A stretch of 64,000 nucleotides of DNA from Candidatus Rifleibacteriota bacterium (GCA_015233155.1 JADFYG010000019.1:23081-87080), one strand, 5' to 3'. Positions 43,909-53,293 are shown, numbered from the stretch's first letter. Program-made: numbers and translations. Notes: a model not told the origin generated them from the sequence alone.

Positions 43909-46209
43909 TCAGTTATCTTTGTCACCCATCGCGATTTTGATGATTCCCGTGACGTCCAGGATGAGGCCAACTCTTCCGTCGGGCATGACGGCCGCTCCGG
44001 AAACTCCTGGCATTGCACCAAAAGCAGATCCGAGGCTTTTTATGACGGTTTGCTGTTGTCCAAGGATTTCATCGACGAGAAAGCCCAGCGTTCGACCATC
44101 ACTTTCCACGATCATGACATTAGCATGTGTCGGGTCATTTTCTGCGTTTAAGAGGCCAAACAGATCCGCGATTCTGAACAGAGGAATGAAGTTTCCTCTT
44201 ATGGATACGACTTCCCCTTTATGGGTCACGGTGGAGATATTCTCTGAAGTTGGTCGGAAAACTTCTATGATAGACTGTGTTGGTATGATATATCGTTCTT
44301 TTCCTACGCGGACAACCATTCCGTCTATGATAGCAAGAGTAAGTGGGATGCGGGTGGTAAATTGAGATCCTTTACCCACGCTGGAGCGAATATCCACACG
44401 CCCTTTGAGTTTCTCGATATTCTTTTTAACGACATCCATGCCTACTCCGCGTCCGGAGACTTCAGTGACGACGGCAGCAGTTGAGAAGCCCGGTTCAAAT
44501 ATGTATTTGAAGACTTCCTCATCGCGAAGATCGTCTCCTGATCCGGTGATGAGGCCTACTTCCTGGGCTTTGGCGAGAATCTTCGGACGATCAAGTCCAC
44601 GTCCATCGTCGCGGACTATTATCCAGACTTCTGAGCCGGAATGCCGGGCTTCAAGAACAATATTCCCTGTTTCTGCTTTGCCGACTTCCTTCCGTTTGGC
44701 GGCCGGTTCGATACCGTGATCGACGGCATTTCTGATCATGTGCATCAGAGGGTCGCTAATAAGCTCAATCACGTTTTTGTCTACCTCTGTATCCTCGCCA
44801 ATGAACTGAAGATCTATTTTCTTCCCGATGTTCTTTGCAAGATCGCGGACAGGCCGTACCATTTTGCGGAACAATCCTGCGATTGGGATCATTCTGACTG
44901 ACATTGCAATACTCTGCAGATCTTTGGTGATCTTGGTCAGTCTGTCTACGGCTTTTTCCAGGCGATCCAGGTGTAGGTCTTTTAGGTCCGGGCAGTTGGT
45001 GACATTCGAGACAGAAATGACCAACTCACCAACGAGTTCAATCAATCGATCAAGTTTATCCGTATCTACCCGGATAGCAGCTCTTTGTGATCCGGCTGCA
45101 CCTCCGGATTCAGATGGCGGATGCGAAGCGTCGGCAGCTTTGGTGGCACTGACGGGAGGAACAACTTTTTCCTGGGCTTCCAAGGCTTCCTGAAGTGCGT
45201 CTTCCGTGATAAGCCCACTGTCGACAAGAATTTGCCCCAGTCTTGGGCGTGTATCCACTTCGGACATGGCCGCCTTAAGACGCTCTACAACGGGACCATC
45301 GCCATCAAGGACGGCGACTTTCTCGCTTTTCAAGCGAGAAATACCTCTTTTCAGAACATCAATGGCAGCCAACAATGCAGAGATTGCAGCCGGAGTAGAT
45401 GGGAGTTTTTCATCTCTTATGAGACCAAGGAGAGTCTCCGCTTCGTGTGAAAAATGAGTAAATGCAGTGTAGTTGAAAAAACCGGCATTTCCTTTGAAGC
45501 TGTGCAGTGCCCGAAATGCTTGTGCTACGACTTCCGGGGAGGCAGCTCCCTTTTCGATAATGAGAAGAGACTGCTCTGCTTCTTCAAAAAGTTCTTCTGC
45601 TTCTTCGGTGAACCTTCGAATCATTTCAGGGGTTAGATCCAGCTTCAGTTCATCGATATTATCCGCAAGTTGAGCGTGATCCGGGGCGGGGGCCGTTGGA
45701 GCGGCTGGCTGTGCAGCGGCCGACTGTGGAGCGGGCGACGGCGCAGCGGGCGGGGGAGCAGGCGTTTTTTTCTTGTCGCCAGGCATGGACTTTTTAATTT
45801 CTTCTATGAACTGCGCTCGAAGAACTTTTGCCGGCTCCGCTAAGGCTCCGTCGTCAAAGTCCATGGCGGTGCGATCCAGAAGTTTTCGCATAAAATCGCA
45901 CGCCTGACACAAAAGATCTATGTGTTGCGGAGTTATCGTAATCTTTTTGCTTCGGAACATATCAAGCAGTGTTTCTGCTTCGTGCGTAAGATCGCGGATA
46001 ACATCAAGATTTAGAGATGCTGCTCCACCTTTAAGAGAATGATATAGGCGGAAAATGGAATTGAGAAGCTCATTATTTTCGCTGCCTCCGAGGCTCATTT
46101 TTTCGAGCTCGACCAGCTTGGGTTCTACCTCATCAAGCATCTCCAGGCTTTCGGTCAGGAAGATCGAAAGCAGTGTCTTCCATTCATCATCCCGGACCAT
46201 ATTGGTCAT
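43909..46209 (-). CDS. cheA: Chemotaxis histidine kinase CheA with two HPt domains
   Basis: A 766-residue CheA with two phosphotransfer domains: His57 in RLYHSLKGGAASL and His236 in RALHSFKGNAGF, joined by a Pro/Ala linker. Then come a short LGQILVDSGLITEDALQEAL module, dimerisation helices, the kinase core (N box MIRNAVDHGIE, G1 VRDDGRGLD, G2 GRGVGMDVV) and a C-terminal CheW-like domain. Its start overlaps the preceding degenerate receiver gene by 4 nt. The second HPt could serve another receiver such as the CheX fusion (inference). Confidence 0.95.
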   Translation of the reverse strand: MTNMVRDDEWKTLLSIFLTESLEMLDEVEPKLVELEKMSLGGSENNELLNSIFRLYHSLKGGAASLNLDVIRDLTHEAETLLDMFRSKKITITPQHIDLLCQACDFMRKLLDRTAMDFDDGALAEPAKVLRAQFIEEIKKSMPGDKKKTPAPPPAAPSPAPQSAAAQPAAPTAPAPDHAQLADNIDELKLDLTPEMIRRFTEEAEELFEEAEQSLLIIEKGAASPEVVAQAFRALHSFKGNAGFFNYTAFTHFSHEAETLLGLIRDEKLPSTPAAISALLAAIDVLKRGISRLKSEKVAVLDGDGPVVERLKAAMSEVDTRPRLGQILVDSGLITEDALQEALEAQEKVVPPVSATKAADASHPPSESGGAAGSQRAAIRVDTDKLDRLIELVGELVISVSNVTNCPDLKDLHLDRLEKAVDRLTKITKDLQSIAMSVRMIPIAGLFRKMVRPVRDLAKNIGKKIDLQFIGEDTEVDKNVIELISDPLMHMIRNAVDHGIEPAAKRKEVGKAETGNIVLEARHSGSEVWIIVRDDGRGLDRPKILAKAQEVGLITGSGDDLRDEEVFKYIFEPGFSTAAVVTEVSGRGVGMDVVKKNIEKLKGRVDIRSSVGKGSQFTTRIPLTLAIIDGMVVRVGKERYIIPTQSIIEVFRPTSENISTVTHKGEVVSIRGNFIPLFRIADLFGLLNAENDPTHANVMIVESDGRTLGFLVDEILGQQQTVIKSLGSAFGAMPGVSGAAVMPDGRVGLILDVTGIIKIAMGDKDN

Positions 46210-46706
46210 TTTTTACTCCCGCGAAGATCTTCGTATGCCTGCTTAAGACGGGCGTACTCCAAGACAAGCCGAGAGTGTTGCTCTTCTCTGGCAATCATTT
46301 GTGAATTATCTGCTGCGACTGCATCAGTTGAAGGCGCGGGCAGCCGTTGTTGTGCCTCCTGGATTTCTTCGGCAAGAACCAATAGTTGTCGAAATTCGAT
46401 CTTTTTGGGAAAAAAATCGAAGACATGAAGATGGATTGCAGCACATATCTGATTGAGGTCAGCCTGGGGGTTGCTTATGACCACTCGGGCATCGGGATAC
46501 TCACTCCTGAGGGTTTTCAGGAGCATAAGAGCATCCAGGTCAGGGGGGTTGTGTCCGGAAAACACAATTTCGTGTTTATTTGTTCTGTACAGCAACACGG
46601 CCTGACCCTGATCACCTGTAGCATCAGCTTCGTAGCCGATACCATCGAATGAGTATTTCAGTGTGTTGCGGAATTCTTCATCTTGGTGGACAATAAGTAC
46701 TCTCAT
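46206..46706 (-). CDS. Degenerate receiver-domain protein
   Basis: A 166-residue protein. Residues 1-~115 follow the receiver fold (MRVLIVHQDEE start, Ser78 and Lys101/102 retained), but the phospho-acceptor aspartate is Gly51 in EIVFSGHNPP, so it cannot be phosphorylated in the usual way. The C-terminal ~40 residues are a charged helix. It overlaps cheA by 4 nt (ATGA), so the two are translationally coupled. A pseudo-receiver that binds a partner of CheA is the most likely role (inference). Confidence 0.85.
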   Translation of the reverse strand: MRVLIVHQDEEFRNTLKYSFDGIGYEADATGDQGQAVLLYRTNKHEIVFSGHNPPDLDALMLLKTLRSEYPDARVVISNPQADLNQICAAIHLHVFDFFPKKIEFRQLLVLAEEIQEAQQRLPAPSTDAVAADNSQMIAREEQHSRLVLEYARLKQAYEDLRGSKK

Positions 46707-46810
46707 GGATTCCCCCCTAAGGTGTTCCCTAAGTTATCTGTTTTCTGACCACTTGTCAAACCGGAAATGTAAGTATTCTTTGGAAGGGAAGAATGTGAAC
46801 GGCAACAGAA

Positions 46811-46841
46811 ACGGCTCTTTCATGATTTCAGAAAGAGCCGT
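46811..46841 (-). terminator. Terminator-like hairpin
   Basis: Perfect 11-bp stem ACGGCTCTTTC with a 9-nt loop, 24 nt beyond the stop of the LysM/beta-barrel gene. On the minus strand the stem is followed by a modestly T-rich TTCTGTTG stretch. Confidence 0.6.
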
Positions 46842-46864
46842 GAGTGAAAAAAACTCTTAGAAAA

Positions 46865-48892
46865 TTAATCCCAGCGGGCGTTCACTCCGAATGTTACGCC
46901 AAAGTCATGTCCGTAACCCCAGTCACTCTGGAGGGTCATTGGAAATCCGAGAGTTGCTTCCCAGCCTTCATTAAATAGGGCCATTCCCATCAACAGATCC
47001 AGGTTGCCGCCATCCGGGCCATTGTTCATTCTGTAGTAGGTTCCGTCAAGTTCACTGATCAACGAAAAATTGTGATTAACTCTGTAGTCCATAAGGCCGC
47101 GATACATTAATTTCGAAATGCTGTCTTCAGAATCATTTGCCATTGCTAAGTTCAGATGGCTTGCCCAGCGGTCAGTGAGTTTTCCGGAATACGCGCCTCC
47201 GAATTCTGTCCAGGCACCACGGGTGGCTCCGGCTGGACCGATTCGGACATTGGCGGTGGTTTTACCTGTCATTGTGACGAAAGGTTGCTGGTAGTTACCC
47301 GAGGGGAATCTGCCGGCAACATGAAGTGTTACGGCATTCGTTCCTTCAATATTTTTCCAGATCTGGTAACCAGCTTTGATTTCGGGATCATGCATTCCTG
47401 TAAGATCGACTGTTGGGAAATTTCCTCCCGAATACGTTGTTTCCCAGCTCTGAAATGGAACCGTCAACCCTAACAACAATTTTTTCCCGGTATACATGAA
47501 TTTAAGTGGGGCTACCCACTGTCGACCATCAATGATATTGTTTTTCCCGTTCAGGTATTTATATTTGTCATACCTGAAGTCGAAGCCGGCGTGCCAGGTC
47601 TTGATGAAGGGATACAGGGCACATTCCGTATTGAAAAGACCATAGTATCCATTTGAATTGACAAAGTATGGTGTGATGTCCGTAGGCTTGAGTTCGTCGG
47701 GAAGGCGAAACTGGGCCTCGTGATAAAGAGACTGAGTCGTCGGCATTACCGCGGGACTGCCCACAGGAGGCATCCCCATTCCCGGAGCTGGAGGCGCTTC
47801 AAGTGCTGGAGGCGTCATCATAGGAGGGGGTGTCATCATCGGAGATGGGACTGCCATTGCCGGAGCTGCACCCGCTCCACCTTCCATCGCCGGAGGAGCC
47901 ATTGGTGGCGGTTCAAAACTTGGTGCCATGCCGGGAGCCATAGCCATTGGAGTCGCGGGTTGCGGGCCAGCATCAAAGCTGCTCGGGCTTCCTGCCACAG
48001 GTGCTTTTGCGATTGCCATGGCACCCGGTGCGGCATCACCACTGCCGGCGCCTGGAATGACGATGCTTTGACCGGCGGACAACTTGTTGGCATTGATCTT
48101 AGGGTTTGCCTTAGCGATTTCACGCCAACGCTTACTGGAGCCGAGAAGTTTTTTTGCGATTTTAGGCAGTGTATCCCCGCGTTGAACAGTGTATGAGCCG
48201 CCATTTTGCCCATAGTCAGTTGCGTCTGCGTCTTCCACATCGGCGGAAATACTTGCTTTCCCTCTGCCTTGTTGCACGGGCACTTTTGCCCTGGATTGAG
48301 CGACCATAACAGGGGAGTGATCGCTCTCCTCTTCCGGGGCAGGTTCCTCAAAATCAGCTTTAGGTTTGGCTGCTTTTCGATTTTTTACTGCCGCAGAATT
48401 GGCAGTGGGATTTATTGCTGTGGAATCCGTAGGTGCGGCAGGTTTGAAAGCAAGCTCTCCACCGCTTAATCGCAGAGTCTGCCCAATGCGCAGGGAAGAA
48501 GGGTCGGAAATCCCGTTCATGGCAAGAAGTTCTCCCCAGCGCCCGCTGGTTCCGAAAATCTTTTTGCTGATCAGTGGCGCAGTATCGCCTGCCTGGACGA
48601 CATAGAATGTCTGTTTGCCTGCGATGCTAGCCGCAGATGCTTTTCGCGACATTTTGTGTACTGATGCGATTGGAGTGTCGCATGCGGGAGGCTCGATTGG
48701 GGGGCGGTAGTCCTGGCTTCCGAGCGGTGCTGCAACGATTTTTGATGGAGCAATGGATGGCGGCGGGGAATCCAGGCCGTTGGAGTCGGCATATTCCTGT
48801 GCCGAAACCGGGAGAGGAGCGAACGCCAGGGTCAGCCCCAGGAAGATCGCTATGAGGGCGTCTTTGGCCCGCATTCCATTGAACAGAAGCAT
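46865..48892 (-). CDS. Exported protein with two LysM domains and a C-terminal beta-barrel-like region
   Basis: A 675-residue protein: signal peptide (about 1-31, ending VSA), LysM 1 (about 96-144, FYVVQAGDTAPLISKKIFG), LysM 2 (about 233-281, YTVQRGDTLPKIAKKLLG), a Pro/Ala/Met-rich linker (about 290-385), and a ~280-residue C-terminal region of alternating beta strands with aromatic girdles, ending in FGVNARWD, which looks like an outer-membrane barrel. LysM binds peptidoglycan, so the protein may tether the outer membrane to the wall. GGAGG lies 5 nt before the ATG. It appears monocistronic. Confidence 0.8.
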   Translation of the reverse strand: MLLFNGMRAKDALIAIFLGLTLAFAPLPVSAQEYADSNGLDSPPPSIAPSKIVAAPLGSQDYRPPIEPPACDTPIASVHKMSRKASAASIAGKQTFYVVQAGDTAPLISKKIFGTSGRWGELLAMNGISDPSSLRIGQTLRLSGGELAFKPAAPTDSTAINPTANSAAVKNRKAAKPKADFEEPAPEEESDHSPVMVAQSRAKVPVQQGRGKASISADVEDADATDYGQNGGSYTVQRGDTLPKIAKKLLGSSKRWREIAKANPKINANKLSAGQSIVIPGAGSGDAAPGAMAIAKAPVAGSPSSFDAGPQPATPMAMAPGMAPSFEPPPMAPPAMEGGAGAAPAMAVPSPMMTPPPMMTPPALEAPPAPGMGMPPVGSPAVMPTTQSLYHEAQFRLPDELKPTDITPYFVNSNGYYGLFNTECALYPFIKTWHAGFDFRYDKYKYLNGKNNIIDGRQWVAPLKFMYTGKKLLLGLTVPFQSWETTYSGGNFPTVDLTGMHDPEIKAGYQIWKNIEGTNAVTLHVAGRFPSGNYQQPFVTMTGKTTANVRIGPAGATRGAWTEFGGAYSGKLTDRWASHLNLAMANDSEDSISKLMYRGLMDYRVNHNFSLISELDGTYYRMNNGPDGGNLDLLMGMALFNEGWEATLGFPMTLQSDWGYGHDFGVTFGVNARWD

Positions 48893-48931
48893 TTTGACCT
48901 CCGAAAAAAGTGTCCGGGTGGACGCTTGGAC

Positions 48932-49987
48932 TTACACGCGCCAGTATTTTCGATACTGTGACTTCAGGAGTTTTGCATAGCTATACCAATCAACATAGGA
49001 GACGAGTTCTCCCTTTTCCTCTCTATCGACCGATACGAGGTGATTGTTGAGCAGCAACATTGCATGTTGTGAAACAGCCCTCGCCATGGCCTTTCCCGGG
49101 GTTCCACCCTCGAGAATGCTTATCAGATGACCTTTACATAGCTCCCGAGCGGCGGCGATCACTTCTTTCATGAGAGCGAGGAGTCCCGATTCTGAGACGA
49201 TAAGATGGAAATTCGCATCACATTTCAGGACGTTGGTTCCCCACGATAACAGTATGAATTCGGGCTCAAACTGGCGCAGTATTGGCATGGCAAGCTCTTG
49301 CCAGCAGGCCAGATATTCGCGGTCTCCATAGGCCGATGGGAGTGGTAAATTAACTGTGTAACCGGCAGCAGGTGGTTCCCCCATATCGGAATAGTGTCCG
49401 GATCCCGGAAATGCGGGGTATTCATGCATTGAAAGATATAAAACGTCCCTGCGTCGCCAGAATATTTCCTGGGTGCCGTTGCCGTGAGCTGCGTCCAGGT
49501 CGATTATGGCGACTCGCTTTTGTTGAAATTTCTTTGTGAGATAGTGTGCGCCGACGGCCGCGTAATTTAGCAGGCTTCCCCCACACCAGGAACGGACTCC
49601 GGCGTGATGTCCAGGAGTTGCAGTCAGGCAGAGTGCCGTCGGAACTTCCTCGTTCATCACCAGATCAATCGCATCCAGAACACCTCCGGCACTGAAACGT
49701 GCTATTTCGAAGGATTTCTCCATCAAAGGGGTACGTGCGTCAAGCTGACTGACTCCGTGAGTACTTTTGCGGTGAAGTTCGTTTAGATAGTTTTCCTCAT
49801 GTATATCGCGCAACCGTTTCATTGTGGCAATATCAGCTTCGACAATTTGATGTCCCCAGAGACCGTCGAGGACGAGCTGTTCCGTGATCAGTGCGAGACG
49901 TCCTCCCTCAATTGTCGCGGTCAGGGGGTCGTGCAAAAGCATGTCCGGGTGAAAAAGAATGACCCCGGCAGTCGGTGAAAGTTCCAT
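48932..49987 (-). CDS. Histone deacetylase-fold protein with altered zinc site
   Basis: A 351-residue member of the HDAC/acetoin-utilization (AcuC, HDAC-like amidohydrolase) family. The His-His pair is kept (TATPGHHAG, His127/His128) as are DLD at 163-165 and GNGTQEIF. The zinc ligands change: the canonical D-x-H-H-G reads Asp165-Ala166-Ala167-His168-Gly, placing Ala at the His ligand, and the Asp ligand of S-x-G-x-D is Asn252 (SWGTNVLKCD). Classic zinc hydrolysis is therefore doubtful. Codons were checked in the DNA. Genes nearby give no clue to a substrate. Confidence 0.85.
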   Translation of the reverse strand: MELSPTAGVILFHPDMLLHDPLTATIEGGRLALITEQLVLDGLWGHQIVEADIATMKRLRDIHEENYLNELHRKSTHGVSQLDARTPLMEKSFEIARFSAGGVLDAIDLVMNEEVPTALCLTATPGHHAGVRSWCGGSLLNYAAVGAHYLTKKFQQKRVAIIDLDAAHGNGTQEIFWRRRDVLYLSMHEYPAFPGSGHYSDMGEPPAAGYTVNLPLPSAYGDREYLACWQELAMPILRQFEPEFILLSWGTNVLKCDANFHLIVSESGLLALMKEVIAAARELCKGHLISILEGGTPGKAMARAVSQHAMLLLNNHLVSVDREEKGELVSYVDWYSYAKLLKSQYRKYWRV

Positions 49988-50064
49988 TATCCTCCAGTGC
50001 GGCTTTGAATTGCTTCGGAAAAGTTATCGGCAATTTTTCGTCGCTTTCGAATGAAAACAAAGCG

Positions 50065-50109
50065 ATTCCCCCGGTTCTTCTTCATCAAATGAAAAATAAC
50101 CGGGGGAAT
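50065..50109 (-). terminator. Long terminator-like hairpin
   Basis: Arms 50065-50085 and 50089-50109 (21 bp with two mismatches, core ATTCCCCCGGTT/AACCGGGGGAAT) sit 33 nt beyond the stop of the nucleoside phosphorylase gene. The downstream T-run is weak, so an alternative is a dispersed palindrome. Confidence 0.6.
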
Positions 50110-50141
50110 TTGTCGAACAGCGTTTTACATCAGGTGTCAGA

Positions 50142-50870
50142 TCAAAGCTTTTGTTCAGCACACATGGCGGCGGCAGAGAGTCCTATTTCGATCATGCGGG
50201 TCTTGCCTTCGTCGACCTTGGTGCCATGGGGATCGTAGTTACCTTCCCGCCATTTGAGAGGGTTTCCGTCTACAGTCAGAATGGCGCCGGATTTTATTCC
50301 ACGAAGAGATGCTATAACGAAAAGAGTTGCGCACTCCATTTCTACGCCAGGGACACCGGCTTTGCTGTAGAGCTCGAGGGATGTGGGGAGAAGTCCCGGA
50401 TAGAATATATCGCTTGCCAGGACTATGCCACGGCGATAACTTGAATTATGCGGTTTGCAGGCATTTTCGATGTTGTCTGTGACTTTCGCATCGGCGATGG
50501 CCGGATATCCAAGGGGAATCATAAGGCTTGATACTCCGTCTTCACGAATGGCTCCGGTGGCAATGATATTATCGCCCTGCCCGAGGCCATCGACAAGGCT
50601 TCCACATGTCCCGACGCGAATGATGACTCTGGCTTCGAGTTTAATAAGCTCTTCAAAGCAAATTGCAGCGCCGGCTGAACCGACTCCGTGAGATGTAACG
50701 GTAAGTCTATGCCCATTGTATATTCCGGAGAATGTTCGATATTCACGATTATAGGCGAGTTGCCGGGTTTCGGAGCAGAAACTTGCAATGTGTTCTGCCC
50801 TGGCGGGGTCGCCACAGACTAAAACGTATGGAGAAATCTGGCCTGCGGAAAGCTTCAAATGTGGCTGCAT
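50142..50870 (-). CDS. Nucleoside phosphorylase (uridine phosphorylase-like)
   Basis: A 242-residue PNP/UDP-family phosphorylase: phosphate-binding CGDPARAEHIA, RVGTCGSL, and ribose-binding VPGVEMECATLF. The order and length fit the uridine/purine nucleoside phosphorylase branch; exact base specificity cannot be read by eye. It cleaves a nucleoside with phosphate to the base and ribose-1-phosphate. It is monocistronic. Confidence 0.88.
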   Translation of the reverse strand: MQPHLKLSAGQISPYVLVCGDPARAEHIASFCSETRQLAYNREYRTFSGIYNGHRLTVTSHGVGSAGAAICFEELIKLEARVIIRVGTCGSLVDGLGQGDNIIATGAIREDGVSSLMIPLGYPAIADAKVTDNIENACKPHNSSYRRGIVLASDIFYPGLLPTSLELYSKAGVPGVEMECATLFVIASLRGIKSGAILTVDGNPLKWREGNYDPHGTKVDEGKTRMIEIGLSAAAMCAEQKL

Positions 50871-51189
50871 GGGAAACTCCTTAGTTTATGGGCTGAATTG
50901 TCTGTGCGGCTATAGTTGCAAGACCAGACTTCCTGAGAATAATAATGTCAGATGAGGTCGCTGAGCTCGAACAATATACATTACGGGCTATTGGGAGGCA
51001 AATGCTTTCCGGATGTGATCAAACGACCTTCTGATAAGGCTTTTCATTAAATTATTGACAATAAAATTGAATGTAAATGCAAAAGTTTGCATGTACCAGT
51101 TGACAATAGTCATATGTGAGGAGTAACCTAACGGCCACAACATGGATTTGACCTTAACCATGGCAAAGATTGATGGAGGTATTGTGATA
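50871..51189. other. Divergent intergenic region with promoter-like elements
   Basis: Between the nucleoside phosphorylase and the Lys-rich exported gene. Two TTGACAATA copies occur at 51055 and 51100 (45 nt apart); the second has TAACCT (51124-51129) at 18-nt spacing and could be a promoter for the downstream gene. No small gene is supported. Confidence 0.4.
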
Positions 51190-51798
51190 ATGAAACGCTT
51201 ACTCCCAGTTTTGTTGGCAGTGGCCCTGTTGGTTCCCGGCGCGGCAATGGCCAAGGGCAAGAAGGTATCGGCGAAGAAGGCTAAGGGTCCGGCTATCGAG
51301 AGCGAAAAGTGCTCTGGCGACAAGGATGTTAAGAATGTCAGCCTTGGCAAGGAAGTCGTTTTCGTCAGCGAAGATCTGAAGTCTGCAAGCTTCAGCAAGG
51401 ACGAGAAGAACACCTTGAAGCACAATCTTTGCTATTATGATGCCAAATCCGGTTACAATCGCCGGACCCCTGGTATGAGCCCCGATGGCGATGCTCTTGT
51501 ACCGGCTTTCAAGCATGGTGAAACCTGGCATGTGCTCTCTCGTGTCAATGACGCTATCGTTGTCGATGGCGGCGTCAATCCCACCGAAGCTGCTGTAGCT
51601 CCCGCCGCTCCCGCTGGCGATATGATTGTTGCCCCTGAGAAGAAGGCCAAAACCAGCAAAAAGGGCAAAAAGGGTGGAAAGAAGGGTGGAAAGAAGGCCA
51701 AGGGATCCAAAAAAGAGAAAAAAGAGAAAACAGAGAAAAAAGTAGAAGAAAAACCCGCTGCTGACGCTCCCGCTGCGGCTCCAGCTGAAAAGAAATAA
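51190..51798 (+). CDS. Exported protein with Lys-rich tail
   Basis: A 202-residue protein. It has a signal peptide (about 1-21, ending AAMA), a compact middle part (about 30-130) with two cysteines (in ESEKCSGD and HNLCYYD), and a strongly basic tail of Gly/Lys runs (GKKGGKKGGKKAKGSK) followed by Ala/Pro/Lys. I do not recognise the middle domain. The tail could bind nucleic acid or acidic polysaccharide (inference). ATG at 51190 has GGAGG 10 nt upstream; a frame from 51142 has no such site. A strong terminator follows. Confidence 0.8.
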   Translation: MKRLLPVLLAVALLVPGAAMAKGKKVSAKKAKGPAIESEKCSGDKDVKNVSLGKEVVFVSEDLKSASFSKDEKNTLKHNLCYYDAKSGYNRRTPGMSPDGDALVPAFKHGETWHVLSRVNDAIVVDGGVNPTEAAVAPAAPAGDMIVAPEKKAKTSKKGKKGGKKGGKKAKGSKKEKKEKTEKKVEEKPAADAPAAAPAEKK

Positions 51799-51815
51799 TA
51801 AAACTTAGTTGTTCG

Positions 51816-51853
51816 AAACCGGCCCGGAAAAACTGGGCCGGTTTTGTTGTTTT
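51816..51853 (+). terminator. Intrinsic terminator
   Basis: Perfect 10-bp stem AAACCGGCCC / GGGCCGGTTT with a 9-nt loop, followed by TGTTGTTTT, 17 nt after the stop of the Lys-rich exported protein. Confidence 0.85.
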
Positions 51854-52051
51854 CGGAAACATTAATTATTTTTGCTCCGGGTCATTGCACAAGAGCGTTG
51901 ACAAGGTCGATCAAGCTTTCTAGAATGTATCCCCAGGATGGTGTGCATTCCAGCTAATTCCACGGATGGAACTGTTTTGCGGATGCATTTTGGGGATGTG
52001 GTGTGACGCCACAAATAAGATAATACCTGTAAGGCGCAAGGAGAATGAATC

Positions 52052-53293
52052 ATGGCAACTGTACGTCCGTTCAAGGGAATACGCGCTCCGAAAGATATCG
52101 CTCCCAAGCTGGCTGCTCTTCCATACGATGTTATGAATTCGGAAGAAGCACGCAAGATGGCCGAGGGCAATCCTCATTCATTTCTGCACGTGACAAAACC
52201 GGAGATAGATCTGGATCCAGGCATTGATTTATATGATCCGAGCGTATATGCAAAAGCCAGGGAAAATTTTCAGCTGTTCCTGAAAAAGGGTTATCTTAAA
52301 CAGGATCCGGGAGCCTGGTTTTATATCTACAAACAGGTCATGGATGGGCGTTCACAGATTGGTCTCATGTGCTGCTGCGCGGCCGAGGAATACTGGAACG
52401 ATACAATCAAAAAGCATGAATTGACCCGCGCGGACAAGGAAGAGGATCGCTTGAAGCATGTCGACACAATCAATGCCAATGCCGGTCCTGTATTTCTTAC
52501 CTATAAGGCAAAAGATTCGATCAATTCGCTGATTGACAAAAGCATTGTCGACTCACCTGAATATGATTTTACGAGTAATGACGGAATTCGACATGTATTG
52601 TGGGTCGTGAAGGATTCAACATGGTCCAAGAATATCATCGCTGAATTCGCGAAAATTCCGTTTTTATATGTCGCTGACGGACATCACCGATCTGCTGCGG
52701 CATCGCGTATAGCCAAGGTGCGGCGCGAGCAGAACGTTAAGCACACCGGATCCGAGGAATACAATTTTTTCCTTGCGGTTTTGTTTCCACACAATCATCT
52801 CTACATCATGGATTACAATCGGGCGGTCAAGGATTTGAACGGTCTTTCTCAAGATGCCTTTCTGAAGAAGGTCGAAGAGAAGTTCACAGTGGAGAAAACA
52901 AGCGAAAAGAAGCCTGACAGGGCGCTCAGCTTCGGTATGTATCTGAAAGGTCAGTGGTATAAGCTTACAGCGAAGCATGGTTCTTTTGACCCCAAAGATC
53001 CGGTTGGTTGTCTCGATGTTTCTATATTGCAGAAAAATTTACTTGAACCGGTTTTAAGTATTGGGGATCCACGGAAAGACAAGCGTATCGATTTTATTGG
53101 TGGCATTCGTGGAATGAGTGAGCTTGAGCGCATCGTAAATGAGGGAAAGGCTGCAGTCAGTTTTTCCATGTATCCGACCTCGATCGAGCAGTTGATGGCG
53201 ATTGCCGACAAAGGAATGATCATGCCCCCGAAATCGACATGGTTCGAGCCAAAATTACGTTCAGGTGTCGTGATTCATTCCCTGGCAGACTGA
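52052..53293 (+). CDS. DUF1015 family protein
   Basis: A 413-residue protein of the DUF1015 (COG4198) family, recognised by the start MATVRPFKGIRAPKDIAPKL, ALPYDVMNSEEA, the FLHVTKPEIDL segment, and the central LYVADGHHRSAAASR. The family has no settled biochemical role; the ADGHHR motif looks like a catalytic or phosphate-binding site. AAGGAG lies 8 nt before the ATG. It is followed after 37 nt by glgM and is probably in the same operon, which may hint at a link with glucan metabolism. Confidence 0.9.
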   Translation: MATVRPFKGIRAPKDIAPKLAALPYDVMNSEEARKMAEGNPHSFLHVTKPEIDLDPGIDLYDPSVYAKARENFQLFLKKGYLKQDPGAWFYIYKQVMDGRSQIGLMCCCAAEEYWNDTIKKHELTRADKEEDRLKHVDTINANAGPVFLTYKAKDSINSLIDKSIVDSPEYDFTSNDGIRHVLWVVKDSTWSKNIIAEFAKIPFLYVADGHHRSAAASRIAKVRREQNVKHTGSEEYNFFLAVLFPHNHLYIMDYNRAVKDLNGLSQDAFLKKVEEKFTVEKTSEKKPDRALSFGMYLKGQWYKLTAKHGSFDPKDPVGCLDVSILQKNLLEPVLSIGDPRKDKRIDFIGGIRGMSELERIVNEGKAAVSFSMYPTSIEQLMAIADKGMIMPPKSTWFEPKLRSGVVIHSLAD

